Shown here: piece by piece, positions 48,218 through 59,469 of the stretch | Numbering within the stretch: the stretch's first letter is position 1 | Layout of the letters: each line of letters begins with the position of its first letter | Assembly: GCA_002221725.1 (NCBI GenBank) | Contig: NJFT01000186.1 | Coordinates: 1 to 64,000, forward strand | Direction: 5' to 3' | From: Scedosporium boydii | Taxonomy: Eukaryota > Ascomycota > Sordariomycetes > Microascales > Microascaceae | DNA: 64,000 nt | The notes under the pieces: generated by a model | Seen by the model: only the letters and a program-made list of their open reading frames with translations | What the model was told of the DNA's origin: nothing | Database searches by the model: none | Translations under genes and position numbers: made by a program

Positions 48218-48962
48218 TGGTGCACACTCAGCCGGGGCCGAAAAGAGAAAACACTCCCCTGTGTTTATTGTTAAGAACCTTTCCCTCCCTAACCGAGGAA
48301 CTCCTGCTTTATTTTGGGTAAATACGAACAAGAACGAAGGTGAATTTAGTAAATACGCATTTTACTAAAAACGACACAGTCTAAGTTAAACAAATACTCT
48401 CCTAAGCCGTGTCCTGCGGTACTCTTTCTCTGTGTGAATGTGTGCTCCACCCTACTACCACTACTTTGATTTCCTTGTGAGCGGAGGATCGTCGGGAATG
48501 GGTAGAACTCAGGGAGCCCCTGGGAAATCCGTGGGTTGAGTGACCCATCAGGCCCATAGGCATTGGAAAAGGGTAGGAGGGTACCGGTGACGATGAGCTA
48601 CACTGTTCGCATCGTCCCGTCTCTCCTTTAGACTCGGCTGCTTTAAAGCGCAATCGAGAGTCTCCTACGGGCAGGAGAGGATAGAATTGCGCCGTCAGAA
48701 GAACCCGACGCCGCTGCTATGATGGTATGATGGCTCCTCCAGCGTCGATATTTCTCCAGGAGTACCCTCAACATGCGTTACTTCCTGGCCCAGACAAGGC
48801 GATCGCAACATTCAAAGGACTTCGGCATTGAACTCTCCGGTTTCATTTACCTCGTCTATCGATTATGCAGGTCGATGCCATAGTCTAAGTAAGCAGGAAC
48901 TTACCGCGGGATGGGTTATTGCAAGCTACGATCGCACAAGATTCAACAATCAGATCGCCTGT
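48218..48962. other. Spacer holding the HET scrap
   Basis: Besides the HET C-terminal scrap at 48369-48560, nothing is recognisable. It lies between the 3' ends of the DUF4360 gene and the P450 gene, which converge. Confidence 0.4.
48369..48560 (-). pseudogene. Scrap of a HET gene 3' end
   Basis: The stretch matches the 3' end and 3' flank of the HET gene at 56484-58477 (window 56466-56660) at the DNA level, in the same orientation. Shared strings include 'tgtctaagttaaa' versus 'agtctaagttaaa' and 'cggaggatcatcggga' versus 'cggaggatcgtcggga'. Read on the minus strand it gives 'FPTILRSQGNQS', the counterpart of 'FPMILRPRGNQS' near the HET C-terminus. The frame degrades on both sides and no further HET sequence is visible. 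Confidence 0.75.
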
Positions 48963-50546
48963 TTAACTATTTGATCGTCGTGTTAACTTAACCCTCAACC
49001 CAGACTGCGGTGTAAACCACCAATTCCTGAACTTATAATCCGCATCGCTCGCCAACTCCAAGTCGTATCTCAGAAGCAGCGTGGGGATAAGTTTGGTAAC
49101 TTCCATGACGCTAATATGCCTTCCACTACACGTGTGAGCGCCGTGACCAAATGCGAAGAACGACCGGTGCATCTGCTTCAAGTGCTCTTCATCCTGACAT
49201 CCCTCGCCCAGAATCCACCTTTCGGGCTTGAACCTATCCTGGTCGGGAAATACCTCGGGGTCGCGGTGGAGAACCCAGGGAGACATGCCGACTTCAGCGC
49301 CTGCGCCGATGTGGTAGCCGCCAATGGCTGCGCCTCCCGCAGGTACCGTTCGCCCAAGGATCTGCCCAACCGATGGATGCAAGCGCATCGCTTCTTGTAT
49401 CACGGCCTTGAGATACGGCAGCTGGAAGGCAGCTTGGAAGCGGACGGGAAGCTCCAACTGGCCGCGGACTTCGGAACACAGTCTTGTGTACGCCTCTTTG
49501 TCTTTGAGGAGATAGTAGATGGCCGCCCTCATAGCGATGGCCGTTGTGTCTGCGCCGGCCGCTACGTTGTTGAACGCGTGAGTGATGAGTTCCCTATCGT
49601 TGATCGACTTGGGGTTGGCTCTCTGGTTTAACGCGAGGCGGCTGAGAAACGTCATGGCATCACCCTCTGCGGGTGGTGACTGGCGGAACCTCTGCAATTC
49701 TTGTGCGGTAATCTTAATCATTGCCGCGGAAGAAGTATCGCCGCGGGTCATGAGCCGAACTACCCAGGGGCTTCCCAGGAGAAAGGGATGAAGCCAAGCC
49801 ACATTGCCAAGCTTTGAAGTGGCCGATCAGCATTAACTCAACGTCAAGAACGTAGTGTACCTAATAGGGGTACTTACAAGGGACATGTAGTTGTTTACCA
49901 AATCCATGGTGTTGAAAAAGCCGAACTCGTCGCCCTTGTTGATATAACCGAAGTCGCTTCCAAAGGTAAGATTGCAAACCGCATCCATGGCAAAATGCTT
50001 CAAGAGGTCCCCAATATTACAAGTCCTATCCTCGTAAGCGTACTCGTCCAGGGTATGCACTAGATTGGTTAGAATAGGATCAACCCAGGGCTCGAATTGA
50101 ATGAGCCCGTTGAGACTGTACGCGTTTGCCGCGTTGCGCTTCATGCGGGAATGCATGGCCTTGTCTTTGCGGATCACGAACGGGTCGGGGACGAAACCTT
50201 CATCGTCGTAAGTGGCGGCCAGGTCGTAGAAAGGAGACTTGATGAATTTTGTCGTAATTCCGTACAGTTGGTTGATCTCGTTGGTGTCCGCAATGGAAAC
50301 TAGGTTGGGCGCGACTCGCACGACTCTTCCGTACTTGGCATGCATTCGGAGATCATCGAGGTGATGTTGGCCCCTGTACACGGACCAGATCCGGGGTAGT
50401 GTAGATATGGAATTAATCCATGGGCCTGGGACCCTGTGAAGGCCTTTCTGATACCAATTCGAAAAGATATACAGGAACAGGAGAAATGGTACGGCATACG
50501 GCCAGTACGCCGTGACGAGGCCGAGGATAGAAGATGAAACGGCCAT
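48963..50546 (-). CDS. Cytochrome P450 monooxygenase
   Basis: Two exons fit, 50546-49878 and 49811-48963, with a 66-nt intron (GTAAGT...AAAG), giving 505 residues. An N-terminal membrane anchor (about residues 4-30) is followed by a proline-rich hinge ('RVPGPW'). The I-helix oxygen-binding motif AGADTTA, the K-helix EAMR (ExxR), the 'FKPERW' meander and the heme loop FGHGAHTCSGR with Cys at about 451 are all in place. The start at 50546 (MAVSSS) is preferred over an in-frame codon further up because it directly precedes the anchor. The 'YGRVVRVAPNLVSI' stretch is seen in fungal P450s of the pisatin-demethylase-like kind, which detoxify or modify small molecules; this assignment is weak. It diverges from the HET gene at 51568 with 1 kb between. 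Confidence 0.9.
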
Positions 50547-51567
50547 TTTCTTTTTCTTTTGGAAGAGTGGACACCGACAAGCTCGCTTCTTCTTGGTAGG
50601 GGCCCTTGATGGCATTTACAGTGGTTGTCCGTTGGATCCGGCCGGTCGGCCCTTTTATAATCGGTCTCAAGAGGTTCGCTATCACAAGCAGTCACGGAAA
50701 ATTGGCCGATAGGACACCGGCTCGATGCCATGTCCATGCGCCTCCCCGCACTTTTGACCGTAGTGCGCGAACTTAAAACCCGAAAGCAACCAAGCGTTGT
50801 GAGAGAACCGGAAAAATAGGGCCAATTAAACCCATCCTTCCCTCTGCTGCGATGTTCTTATCGACCGTGGGGCTCTGTGCCCCGGCCGGCAGATAACACA
50901 GAGCTGGGAAAGGCTCTTGAAAGATGTGGGGAATATAGGGAATGAAAACGTGGCTTTGTATAGTGCCATGCTGGTCACCTTGCGTCAGTTGAGGGGGATA
51001 CTAGCTGTCTATTATTTACTCCTCCAGCTAGCGGCTGCTGTCGGGTTCGCTTCCTTCCAGCAATTCCCTTTTACGACTCTGTTTCGCTGTTAATGTCACC
51101 TATCTTGGGGCCAGGCTTTGGACGCTCCTCGGGTCCTTTGACTGAAACTTGTTCAACTAACTCTTGAGATTCATCTATGAAACGCGGGCACTTTTCTGCT
51201 CCACCTAATTTCCTTCTCTTATCAAGCGTGACAGCTATCAACAATGCATCCGCAATAGACTGGCCAAGATCTAGGCAGAAGTTTTGTATCAGGAATGCTA
51301 CCAGAGTCCATATACCGAGGGTTTCATGCAGTCTTACGTCCGCAAACATTCATGGCGGTGCTGGGCAGTCGTGTTCCACCACCGTATTGGGCCCAAATTG
51401 GGCAGCAGACAGATCGACCCTCCACCCCCCGGAGAGGACGTGCGGATATCGAACTTCATTTTGCAGATTTATTCAATGGCCGCTTCGTCGTGGACGAGGC
51501 TGCTCGCTTTGTTTTTTCCTATTTCCCATTTCACAGTTTAATGCCAGGCTAGCCCCGTACCCCGGCA
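50547..51567. other. Divergent promoter region between P450 and HET gene 1
   Basis: No gene is supported. Frames around 51177-51632 on the plus strand overlap each other in different frames and have no motif. The HET start at 51568 lies inside their 3' part. Confidence 0.4.
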
Positions 51568-53526
51568 ATGACAGGCGCACCACCGCCCGAGGTCTCTCGG
51601 GCATTCCCGTATCAACCACTCGGAAATGGTGAGATCAGACTGCTAAGGCTACGCCAGAGTGAAAACACGGAAAGACGTAAGGCACTCGTCGAATGCGCCA
51701 TCACGCACCACAATCTCTACGAAGGCCTCGAGTTTGCTGCTCTCTCCTATGTGTGGGGCAATGATGAGCCTGTCGTGCCAATCACTCTGAACGGGGATGT
51801 TATGAAGATCCGGCCTAACCTAGCGAGTTTTCTGGACGAGGCCCGACGCCGGCAAGATCTCCTAGGAGCAAACGACTTAGACGTCGCTTTGGACGCTCGC
51901 CGTGCCAACGCGAGTAACGCCCCGCCAAATCTTGGCCCGGGCTGCTCCGAGCCGCTTGTTGGCCGGCCTGAGTCGACCGCCGTTGACTCCCACGAGCCGA
52001 AAAATACGCCGGTCAGATACATCTGGATTGACGCTCTGTGCATCGATCAAAACAACATACCTGAACGGAACGCGCAGGTTGCCATGATGCGCGACATCTA
52101 CGCTAAATCCAGCAGGTCTGTAATTCGCTCAACTTCCCGGGGCTTTTATAACGTTGGTCATTGACCCTCTGTGGTTAGAATAATCATTTGGTTGGGTTCA
52201 GCAGCCAACGACAGCGATTGCGCCCTAGAAATGCTCGAAAGAGGCGAAACGAAAGATATGCTGAGTGCTGCACCAGCCCTAACGGCTTTGATACAGCGGC
52301 CGTATTGGACTAGGGCATGGACGCAGCAGGAGGCCACCACTCCGGACGTCCCCTGCGAGGTCTGGTGCGGGACGAAGGGAATCACCTACGAGGAATTTCG
52401 CCGAATGAGTGACATCGTCAACACATTGCACCGCCGCGATATCCACGGCTCGCGAACAATAGATGTAGGGAAGACTTTACCACACGAGGTGCTGGGCAAA
52501 ATCGATAGCACAAAGGAACTGCGGAGCACCAAGGACACAAGAGTCGCATACAACAGGTCCAATACCTACACCCGGATCTACCGTACAGAACACGCAGCAC
52601 AATTCGGCAACCTCCTCGTCAAGTACATGCATCTCGAGGCCACGGACATGCGGGATAGGGTGTACGCGCTGATCCCCATCTATGAGGATCTTGAGAAGTC
52701 CCACAAGCGCCCGGTGGAAGTGGATTACGCTGTGTCAGCGGGTGAAGTGTTCCGCCGCGCGATGGCTTGGGCCATCGATTGCGAGCGGGATCAGCATCTC
52801 TTGATGTTTTGCTCCGCTAGAAGCCGTGCGGGAGCGCAGAGCTGGGTGGTCGATTTCTCGAAGCCCCCAACCATGACGCCGAGGTTTGAGGACCGGCAGT
52901 ACCTTGGGCAATGGGGCGCCGGGTATTGGGATCTAGTTCGCCCTGAAATCCACCTGGTGGACGAGGGGCGGCGGCTGAGCGTGGAGGGGGGCGAGATCGC
53001 CAGCATCGCGGATACCTACGGGCCACCACTGACCTCGTACGACTGGATCGGCCAGGGCGGAGTCAACGTGGAGCAGGCAGCTGTGTGGATGGAGGGCGCG
53101 GCTAGATTCGCTTTCCCAGAGAAGAGAGATGTTCCATACGTTAGCGGGACATCGACGGTGGCTGCCATGGACGGCATTTTATCAACCGGTGTGGGAGAGA
53201 CCGCCTGGCCGTATTTCGATTTAATCGCAGGGATGGGTGCGTCTTGTCTTCCCGGAAGTGGGAACGCTGCATGGGGTGATATTCGATGTGAAAATGGTGT
53301 GTTGTTCAGAACGGACGATGGCCATCTAGGCGCTGGGGACTCGGCACTCCGGACTGGGGACGTTGTGGTCGTTATCCTTGGGCTGCGGTTACCTATGATA
53401 TTGAGGCCGGTTGGAGATATGTGGGAGATTATAGGATCATGCTTTGTTGCTGGCCGCATGGAATGGTGGGACAATAGAAAGATGTGGGAGGACGGTGGAA
53501 AAAAGAAAACCTTTCTTATTTGTTGA
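51568..53526 (+). CDS. HET-domain (heterokaryon incompatibility) protein 1
   Basis: Two exons fit, 51568-52115 and 52179-53526, with a 63-nt intron, giving 631 residues. The HET core is clear: 'LEFAALSYVWGNDEPVVPITLNG' (about residues 52-74), 'RYIWIDALCIDQNNIPERNAQVAMM' (about 148-172) and, across the intron, 'DIYAKSSR|IIIWLG'. The block 'ALIQRPYWTRAWTQQE' follows as expected. Between the first two motifs about 40 residues of variable sequence are inserted. The C-terminal part ends with 'LRTGDVVVVILGLRLPMILRPVGDMWEIIGSCFVAG', the usual end of large fungal HET proteins. HET domains trigger incompatibility-type cell death when activated by partner proteins; the trigger here is unknown. The ORF is open and intact, unlike the second HET gene nearby. 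Confidence 0.88.
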
Positions 53527-53679
53527 CTGAGCATGTACTAGTATAAGTATATAAGACAGCCTGTGAGAGCACTAACCCGCGTCACACTGTGAAGAAGGGC
53601 ATAGCTATATATTAACTATCCACATGACTCTAGCATATTAAGGTGCTAAACGACCTCACATCCAGACTGACTCAGCTCT

Positions 53680-53907
53680 TCTTCTTAGGGCGGCGAAAGG
53701 AGCCTGTTGGGTCCGACTCAAACCTACCTGGCGACGGACATCTCGCCGGGCATGATCAACATCTTTAACGAGCACGCCGCATCTGAACTTGCATTCCCAG
53801 GCGTGCCGTTCCGAGTAGCAACCGCCGAGGCACTGGCGACAGAAAAAGCGAAGTTCAGCGTCGTCCTCGCGTTCAATTACCTGCACCTCGTAAAACTCTT
53901 CATGTGA
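53680..53907 (+). pseudogene. Fragment of a class I SAM-dependent methyltransferase
   Basis: The frame reads 'TQTYLATDISPGMINIFNEHAAS' then 'VPFRVATAEALATEKAKFSVVLAFNYLHLV', which is the segment from motif I's acidic end through motif II of class I methyltransferases. The glycine-rich loop before it and everything after are missing, there is no ATG, and a stop follows at 53905-53907. It is a relic, not a gene. Confidence 0.6.
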
Positions 53908-54065
53908 CCTGGGCCTCTCCAGCCCAGCTTATCTCTAATTACGACTACTCAATAGCTTCAGCCTATCACCGTGGTCTCTAGGGGTAGATGAGGTACGCTA
54001 TAATTCCCTATTTCTAAGAAACCTGAAAAAGGAAGGCGGAATATGGGTTGTAGCTAGGAAATCGA

Positions 54066-55812
54066 CTACAAATGCCATACATTCCTAGATGCGACGGAAC
54101 ATAACTCTGTCGAGGGACCATCGACGCAAGACCAACACTCAAACTTGCTAGACTCCCCGCAGTTGGCATTATAGAAGGCCTTCTGAGGGAAGGGGCATAA
54201 TATACGGGTCTGGTTCGTCCCATCGGGTGCCACGAAGTCCATTGTCGTGTACTCGGGAGCGGTACCGTTTTCTACCCACGCCCGCAGTTGTCCAAACAGC
54301 CCGAGGGGTTGGCCTCCAGCCCCTCCTGAGCAGTGAGAAAGCCCCGGGATAGGGAAGTGACGGTAAAAGCTGTCGATATCTGGGAACAGATGCGAAACAA
54401 GTTTATAATAATGCTCTGTACCCTTCGCCGGGATGAGATTATCGGCCTTTGCAGGGCGAGTTTCGTTAGTACGGGCCCACAGCCATTGACATTGACAAAA
54501 CCTATATAAAGATCATGTGGAATGAGAGCACTTACTAGGCCGTGGTAGGTGAGGAGTTTGCCGCCAGCTTTACGGAACTCGGTCAGATCCGGGTCGTCAA
54601 AGTCCATAGCAGACTGGTATTGCTGGAAAGCGGAATGGCCCATGGCGTCATAAATCTCGTGGGTGACGGTGCTAGGGTCGAAGTCGGGGTCTTTGGCGAC
54701 AAACCACTTGAAGAGGTCCCAGCCGTACCTACCGGGATCTGCAACACACACGCCGCCGGTGCAGTTGGTCCCGGCAATCACGTCAAAGGTCGACCCTACG
54801 TTCAGGCCGTACCAAAGTTGATGCCCCTCAGACGACCTTGCACCATTCCAGGTTGCGTTGGCCAATTTCGCCGCACCTTCGCTGATCTGTACCTCACCAC
54901 CTGTTTGAGAGCAGTTCGAAATCGTGGTGCCAATTAACTGAAAAGGGTCGAAGCTGGCCAGGCACGCGTCGGGATCGGAAATCAAGCCATCAACCACCCC
55001 ATCAAGACCGTCGCATGCCAAAACAGCGGCGCTGGTGATGGCTTTAAGCTCGCATCCGAAGGGGTACGCCTTCTCCATATTCATGTACAGCTGCGGCCAC
55101 ATCCCGGTCAAGCCCACTCTCGTCCAGTATATTACTGGAGCTCCGGCTGCAATACCGTCATAGGCGTCTGGATATCGCTGAGCCAATGTGAGGCCCTGCC
55201 GACCTCCTGTCGAGCAGCCGTTCCAGTACGAGTAGCTGGGATCTCGGCCGTAAAAGCTTCGAATGAAGGACTTTCCGAGAATAGCCTGGAAGCGTGATGG
55301 TCAGTTCTAGAAACTTTGCTGCTTTCGGTCTTCCGAACAAGGCGTACCTGATCATTCAAGCTTGTAGTGGCAAAGTTTTGAAGGTAATACATGTTCACAT
55401 TTCCGGGACTCAGCAGAACCCATGGGCTGGGATCACTAGTAGTTCCCAATCCCCCGTCGGTGGTAACCGTGGCATACCCGTCAGCTATAGCGCCTGCCAT
55501 AGCGGAGTACGCGCCCGCATACCGACCCGTTTTCCAACCGCCGCCGCCCACAGCCTGGAATATACCATTCCAATTGTCCACTGGAAGCCATGCTTCTACA
55601 ATAACGTTGTCACCCAGCCAAGGATGAGTATACGTGACGGTGATATTGCAGAAACTGGCATCCTTGACGTCGATTGAGGGCTGCGTGCGTCTATCCCTCG
55701 CATCCGCAAAAACATTATAGTCAGTCACAAGGGAGGCTTGAAGAGATAGAATTTCAGCCCCGAACAGAGAAGGGGCGAAGGTTGTGGAATTGCAGGCATC
55801 TGCGAGAGCCAT
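54066..55812 (-). CDS. Tannase / feruloyl esterase family hydrolase
   Basis: Three exons fit in phase: 55812-55348, 55285-54536 and 54446-54066, giving 531 residues. The family's catalytic pieces are present: 'CSTGGRQGL' holding the nucleophile Ser next to a conserved Cys, 'AITSAAVLACDGLDGVVDG' with the calcium-site-like acidic loop, the Asp region 'DLTEFRKAGGKLLTYHGLADNLIP', and the His-Cys pair in 'PGLSHC' that closes the CS-D-HC motif. Such enzymes cleave ester bonds of gallates or feruloylated plant cell-wall polymers outside the cell. No signal peptide follows the ATG at 55812, where the chain begins directly with 'ADACNSTTF'. An upstream exon is therefore likely, although none is obvious, or secretion has been lost. 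Several N-glycosylation sites and paired Cys argue for an exported protein. Confidence 0.87.
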
Positions 55813-56483
55813 GGTGGGATAGATCCGACGTGCTTAGAAACTAGGAAGTCGTGTGTATCATCCACCCCTAACAGATGCTGCACTTACTTGAAGTTATAGG
55901 ACTGAGCCGCCTCTTATATGGTGTAGAGATTGGCCGAATTGGCAATCTTCGGTGTGGTAGCCCTAGGCAGTACGCTCGTGGTAGTTACCATATCCACCAT
56001 GTTGAGCACTGCCGAGACGGTGTCGTTAAGCCCTATCGGTGTACTATCGCCGATCGGTGCGATGAAGCCGAACACAGCGCCGGAATACCACCTCCTGCGT
56101 GTCCGATACCTCAGGTTGCCAGCTAATTATTGTCGAATTGGATGCCACCGAATACGCGGAAGTTTAACTTGATGTAGCACCGGCCCGATCCTACCCCCGC
56201 ACGTCGGGGGGCCACTGGGCACCTCAGGTTCGTCGGCTTTTGTCACGATCTAAAATAATGAGGCTGGGCCTTCGGAATGATGATGCTATTTAGTCTTTAG
56301 CGTCTGGAGGTACCGAGGTATACACCAGTACTTCGGCAGTTTGTCTCCACTTGGAACTACTCGTATTAACAATTTAACTATAGTCATTGAACTTATAGTT
56401 TATAGCACAACAACGTCCATTTGTTTTCGGACTAGCATTGCCTCGGCGGCGCGGTCAGCGCCCCTCTGAAACAACGACCCTGT
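55813..56483. other. Spacer upstream of the tannase-like gene
   Basis: No gene is supported. A first exon encoding a signal peptide for the neighbouring esterase might lie here, but none could be read with confidence. The left part of the HET-related 3' flank starts at about 56466. Confidence 0.35.
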
Positions 56484-58477
56484 CTAAGTTAAAGAAATGC
56501 TCTCCCAAACCGTCTCCCTCGTCACTCCTTCCCCGTGCATAATTCCGTGAATGTATGCTCTGCCCAAAAATTCAAACTGGGTACTCTGATTTCCTCGTGG
56601 ACGGAGGATCATCGGGAACGGGCAACCCGATATAACCCACGCGCTATCCCCGACATCTACAGACTGAGGCCCCATGGCAAAGAAACCCGAGTCTAGCCCA
56701 AACAAACACTGGCTCCAAGTAACACCGCTGGAGTGACTGGTGTATATTTCGGGGTCTGCTCTTCTTGTATCATCGGAGAAATGCCCAGCGTCGTCCTCAG
56801 CGATGCACCGAGCAGAGTAGAAACTGAGCCTCTCGATCAGCCTCGCTGTCAGCGACACTGGCTGGTCTTCTTTCTCCTTGCTCAATACATGTCGGAGATT
56901 ATTCACAACTTCACAAGCCTGCGCGTAGAATTCTGGAGTGTGATAATTTCGCGCAACCACCGACTGAAGGGAGGCGAAGAAAGCATCTTCGAGGTAAGCC
57001 GGTGCAGGATGCTCGTCGGTAACCTGTGCGTGACCGTAAACATCCCATATCATGGTTCTCCAGAGCACTTCGAGTCGATCCACGCCCCTCGGATGACGGG
57101 TACCAAAAACCACTTGTAACATAGCAAATAGGTTCTCAACCTGATCGTCAATTCGGCACGAAACTATCTGCCTCACATGCCCAACACAAGTCGCGTGGAC
57201 GCTAAGAGCGTTTCCGTTAATCTGGAAGCCTCTTTGACCATCTGAAGCGAACCTTGATGCATCGAATATAGCATCTCTTCCCATTGAGTAATTAGGTGCC
57301 CGAATAAAGTCAGGAACCCAGGATGGCAATCCCGGCGTTTGGCGGTACATCAAGTCACTGACGTGAGAGATAATGCCGAGGCACTGACTTCCAGATTGAC
57401 GGCTTCTGCCACAGAAGTCAAGACGGATGCGGCAGTGCAGCTGGGGTCGTAATTGGGCAGGATTGAAAGTGTCGCCAAATCACGCTCTTTGCAAACATGA
57501 TTGACAAGTCCTAGCAGGGAATAGACCCGATCACGCGGGTCCGAGCAGTCGAAATCTCGCGCCATCCGCAGCAGATGGAGTAAGATGTGCTCCGAAGCCT
57601 TCAAACCCTTGAGACCTATGGAAAAATCAGAGATGACCGTTGCCTCGTCGGAGCCGTGTGTACATGTCCTATCTATTAAGCCGAGTCGGTGAATATTCCT
57701 TCCCATGGGAAGATGGTCGAAATATGAGGACTTGATGTCGGCGAAGAGGAATTTGCGGAGTCGATCGGCGACGAATATCTGGCACCCGCCGAGCAATTCG
57801 AGCCAGGGGATTCTCCACGGTCCCCAGTGGGCCGTCGCGCGCTTTGCAAGGACAACTTCCTGAATGATCCAACTCCGGTAAAACCACCTTAGATCGTAAA
57901 GTTCTAGGTATCTCTTCCAGATATTGGAGTCCGGATGGGGAAGGTTGTGTGCGGACAGGCTCGTAGGGTGTAGCTGATAGCTAAACCGCTGGATAATGGA
58001 AGAGTCGAGACGTGATATCTTGTGGACAAGTTCAACCACTTCCTCGCTTTGATCGTTGGACGGCCCTATGATTACCTCTTCTGCTGTTCTGTATATTTGG
58101 TCCATTACCTGGACTTGGGCTTGGCGCTCATCCAAATCCTTTTGGTTAATGCAAAGCGAATCTATCCAGAAATACCAATCACTGTATTTTCTGCGCAGCT
58201 GCACGAGAGCATCGAAGAGATTCGGAACTATTGCATGAGGCTGCCCATCGATCCATACAAATATGATATCGCTCTCTGTATATGCCGCTAAGCTGGAGCT
58301 GAAAGGTCCCCATGTGTAGGACAGAGCAAGGTACGGCGGCGCTAATTGCAACGTCGACTCGATGAGTTCAATGTCTAATCTCGCCAACGGGTTACCAGGT
58401 GAATCGATGATCTTCGCTAGCCGGAGCGACTTGTCGTCAAGCCGACTGCTGTAAACAAAAACGTGGTCTCGGGTCAT
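56484..58477 (-). pseudogene. HET-domain protein 2, apparent frameshift
   Basis: An ATG at 58477 opens a frame to 57350 with a full HET domain: 'PPYLALSYTWGPFSSSL', 'YFWIDSLCINQKDLDERQAQVQVM', 'IYRTAEEVIIGP', then 'LYDLRWFYRSWIIQEVVLAKRATAHWG' and 'ARDFDCSDPRDRVYSLLGLV'. The second half, 'DLMYRQTPGLPSWVPDF...' to the stop at 56484, lies in another frame. Reading back, that frame gives 'LGIISHVSDLMYRQ', so the change falls near 57385-57400. A single missing base restores a 664-residue protein, and no GT-AG intron of normal size fits. Either the gene is inactive, ending after the HET domain, or there is a base error. The end carries the 'ISGCPFPMILRPRGNQS' block duplicated at 48.4 kb. Confidence 0.78.
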
Positions 58478-59469
58478 GGCTAGTTGGGGTGACTTAATAT
58501 CACGGAGGCGATTTATCGCATTTGAGAAAAAGTGACGAAAAATCGAACATTCTGGGAGCAAACTATGGGTCGTTACTTTTTTTCCTTTCCTTTCGCGTCG
58601 AGTCTATGGATAAAATATATAGGTTTCATCGTTGTACGGGGAGGGAGTTTACAATCTTAGCACGCACGCGGGAGACGCTCCAACGGATGCTTTTGGTGGA
58701 GGTTGTGATAGCTCATCCACACATGCGCACTTGAGTATCGCTGTGCTGGTGCGAATATCCCTCGTTCTCGCTCATCCCCCCATGAAGCCTTATTTGCTCC
58801 TGCCCTGGCCCTGTGCACACCACCTGCATCTCTTCTGCAAAGTGGAAGTCGTAGGCAGAAAAAAGGTTGTCACTCGAGCCACCTTATTCGCGTGCCTCTC
58901 TGCACAGGCGGCAGCTAAGCCACAGGCGATGCAGCGCCAACCCCCCAAAAAGGCGACTCAGGTGTCATTATTTGTCCATTTGCCCTAGACCTTATCACCC
59001 TGGCGTTTTAGTATCCGGTTCAGCCTGGCATTACAGTAGAGCAATATAGCCTGTCTTGAATCGGGGGAAGACTGGGGCCTTTGCTGATCTTAACCCTTCG
59101 AAGCTCTCGACAGCGTCTGGCGGAGTCAAAGTTGGGGACTTAGACTTGTAGAGCCAGAATTCCGCCGTGCGAAAGCCGGGACTGCTCCTTGGATGATCCT
59201 GGCTGCGATGCGCAAGGTCCCGAAGATTTCGATGGACGCCGCGGTAGTTCCAACGATTTCGACCCCGCCGTGACGTACGGGTATCCCGCATGGGCTGCAG
59301 GAGGATCGTGCCGGGCGGCATGCCGATGAAGCGGAAATCTTTCGTCGTCTGCAACCACGGCTTCCGTCAGGCTCGAGCTGCCGCCATAGACATGCATTAC
59401 CTATCACTTATATGCCTGCAACATCCCGATGAAGTTGACATGCCGCACTTTCCAGAAAGATATTCCATT
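58478..59469. other. Spacer
   Basis: No gene is supported. A minus-strand stretch at 59407-59031 has protein-like pieces in two or three frames ('FRFIGMPPGTILLQPMRDT'), but I do not recognise it; it could be further decayed coding sequence. Confidence 0.35.

Noticed and set aside
53016..53534. 172-codon minus ORF
   Set aside because: Antisense shadow of HET gene 1 C-terminal exon.
59031..59407. Possible protein relic left of the mercuric-reductase-like gene
   Set aside because: Fragments in several frames without any recognised family; could be a relic, but not supportable as a feature.
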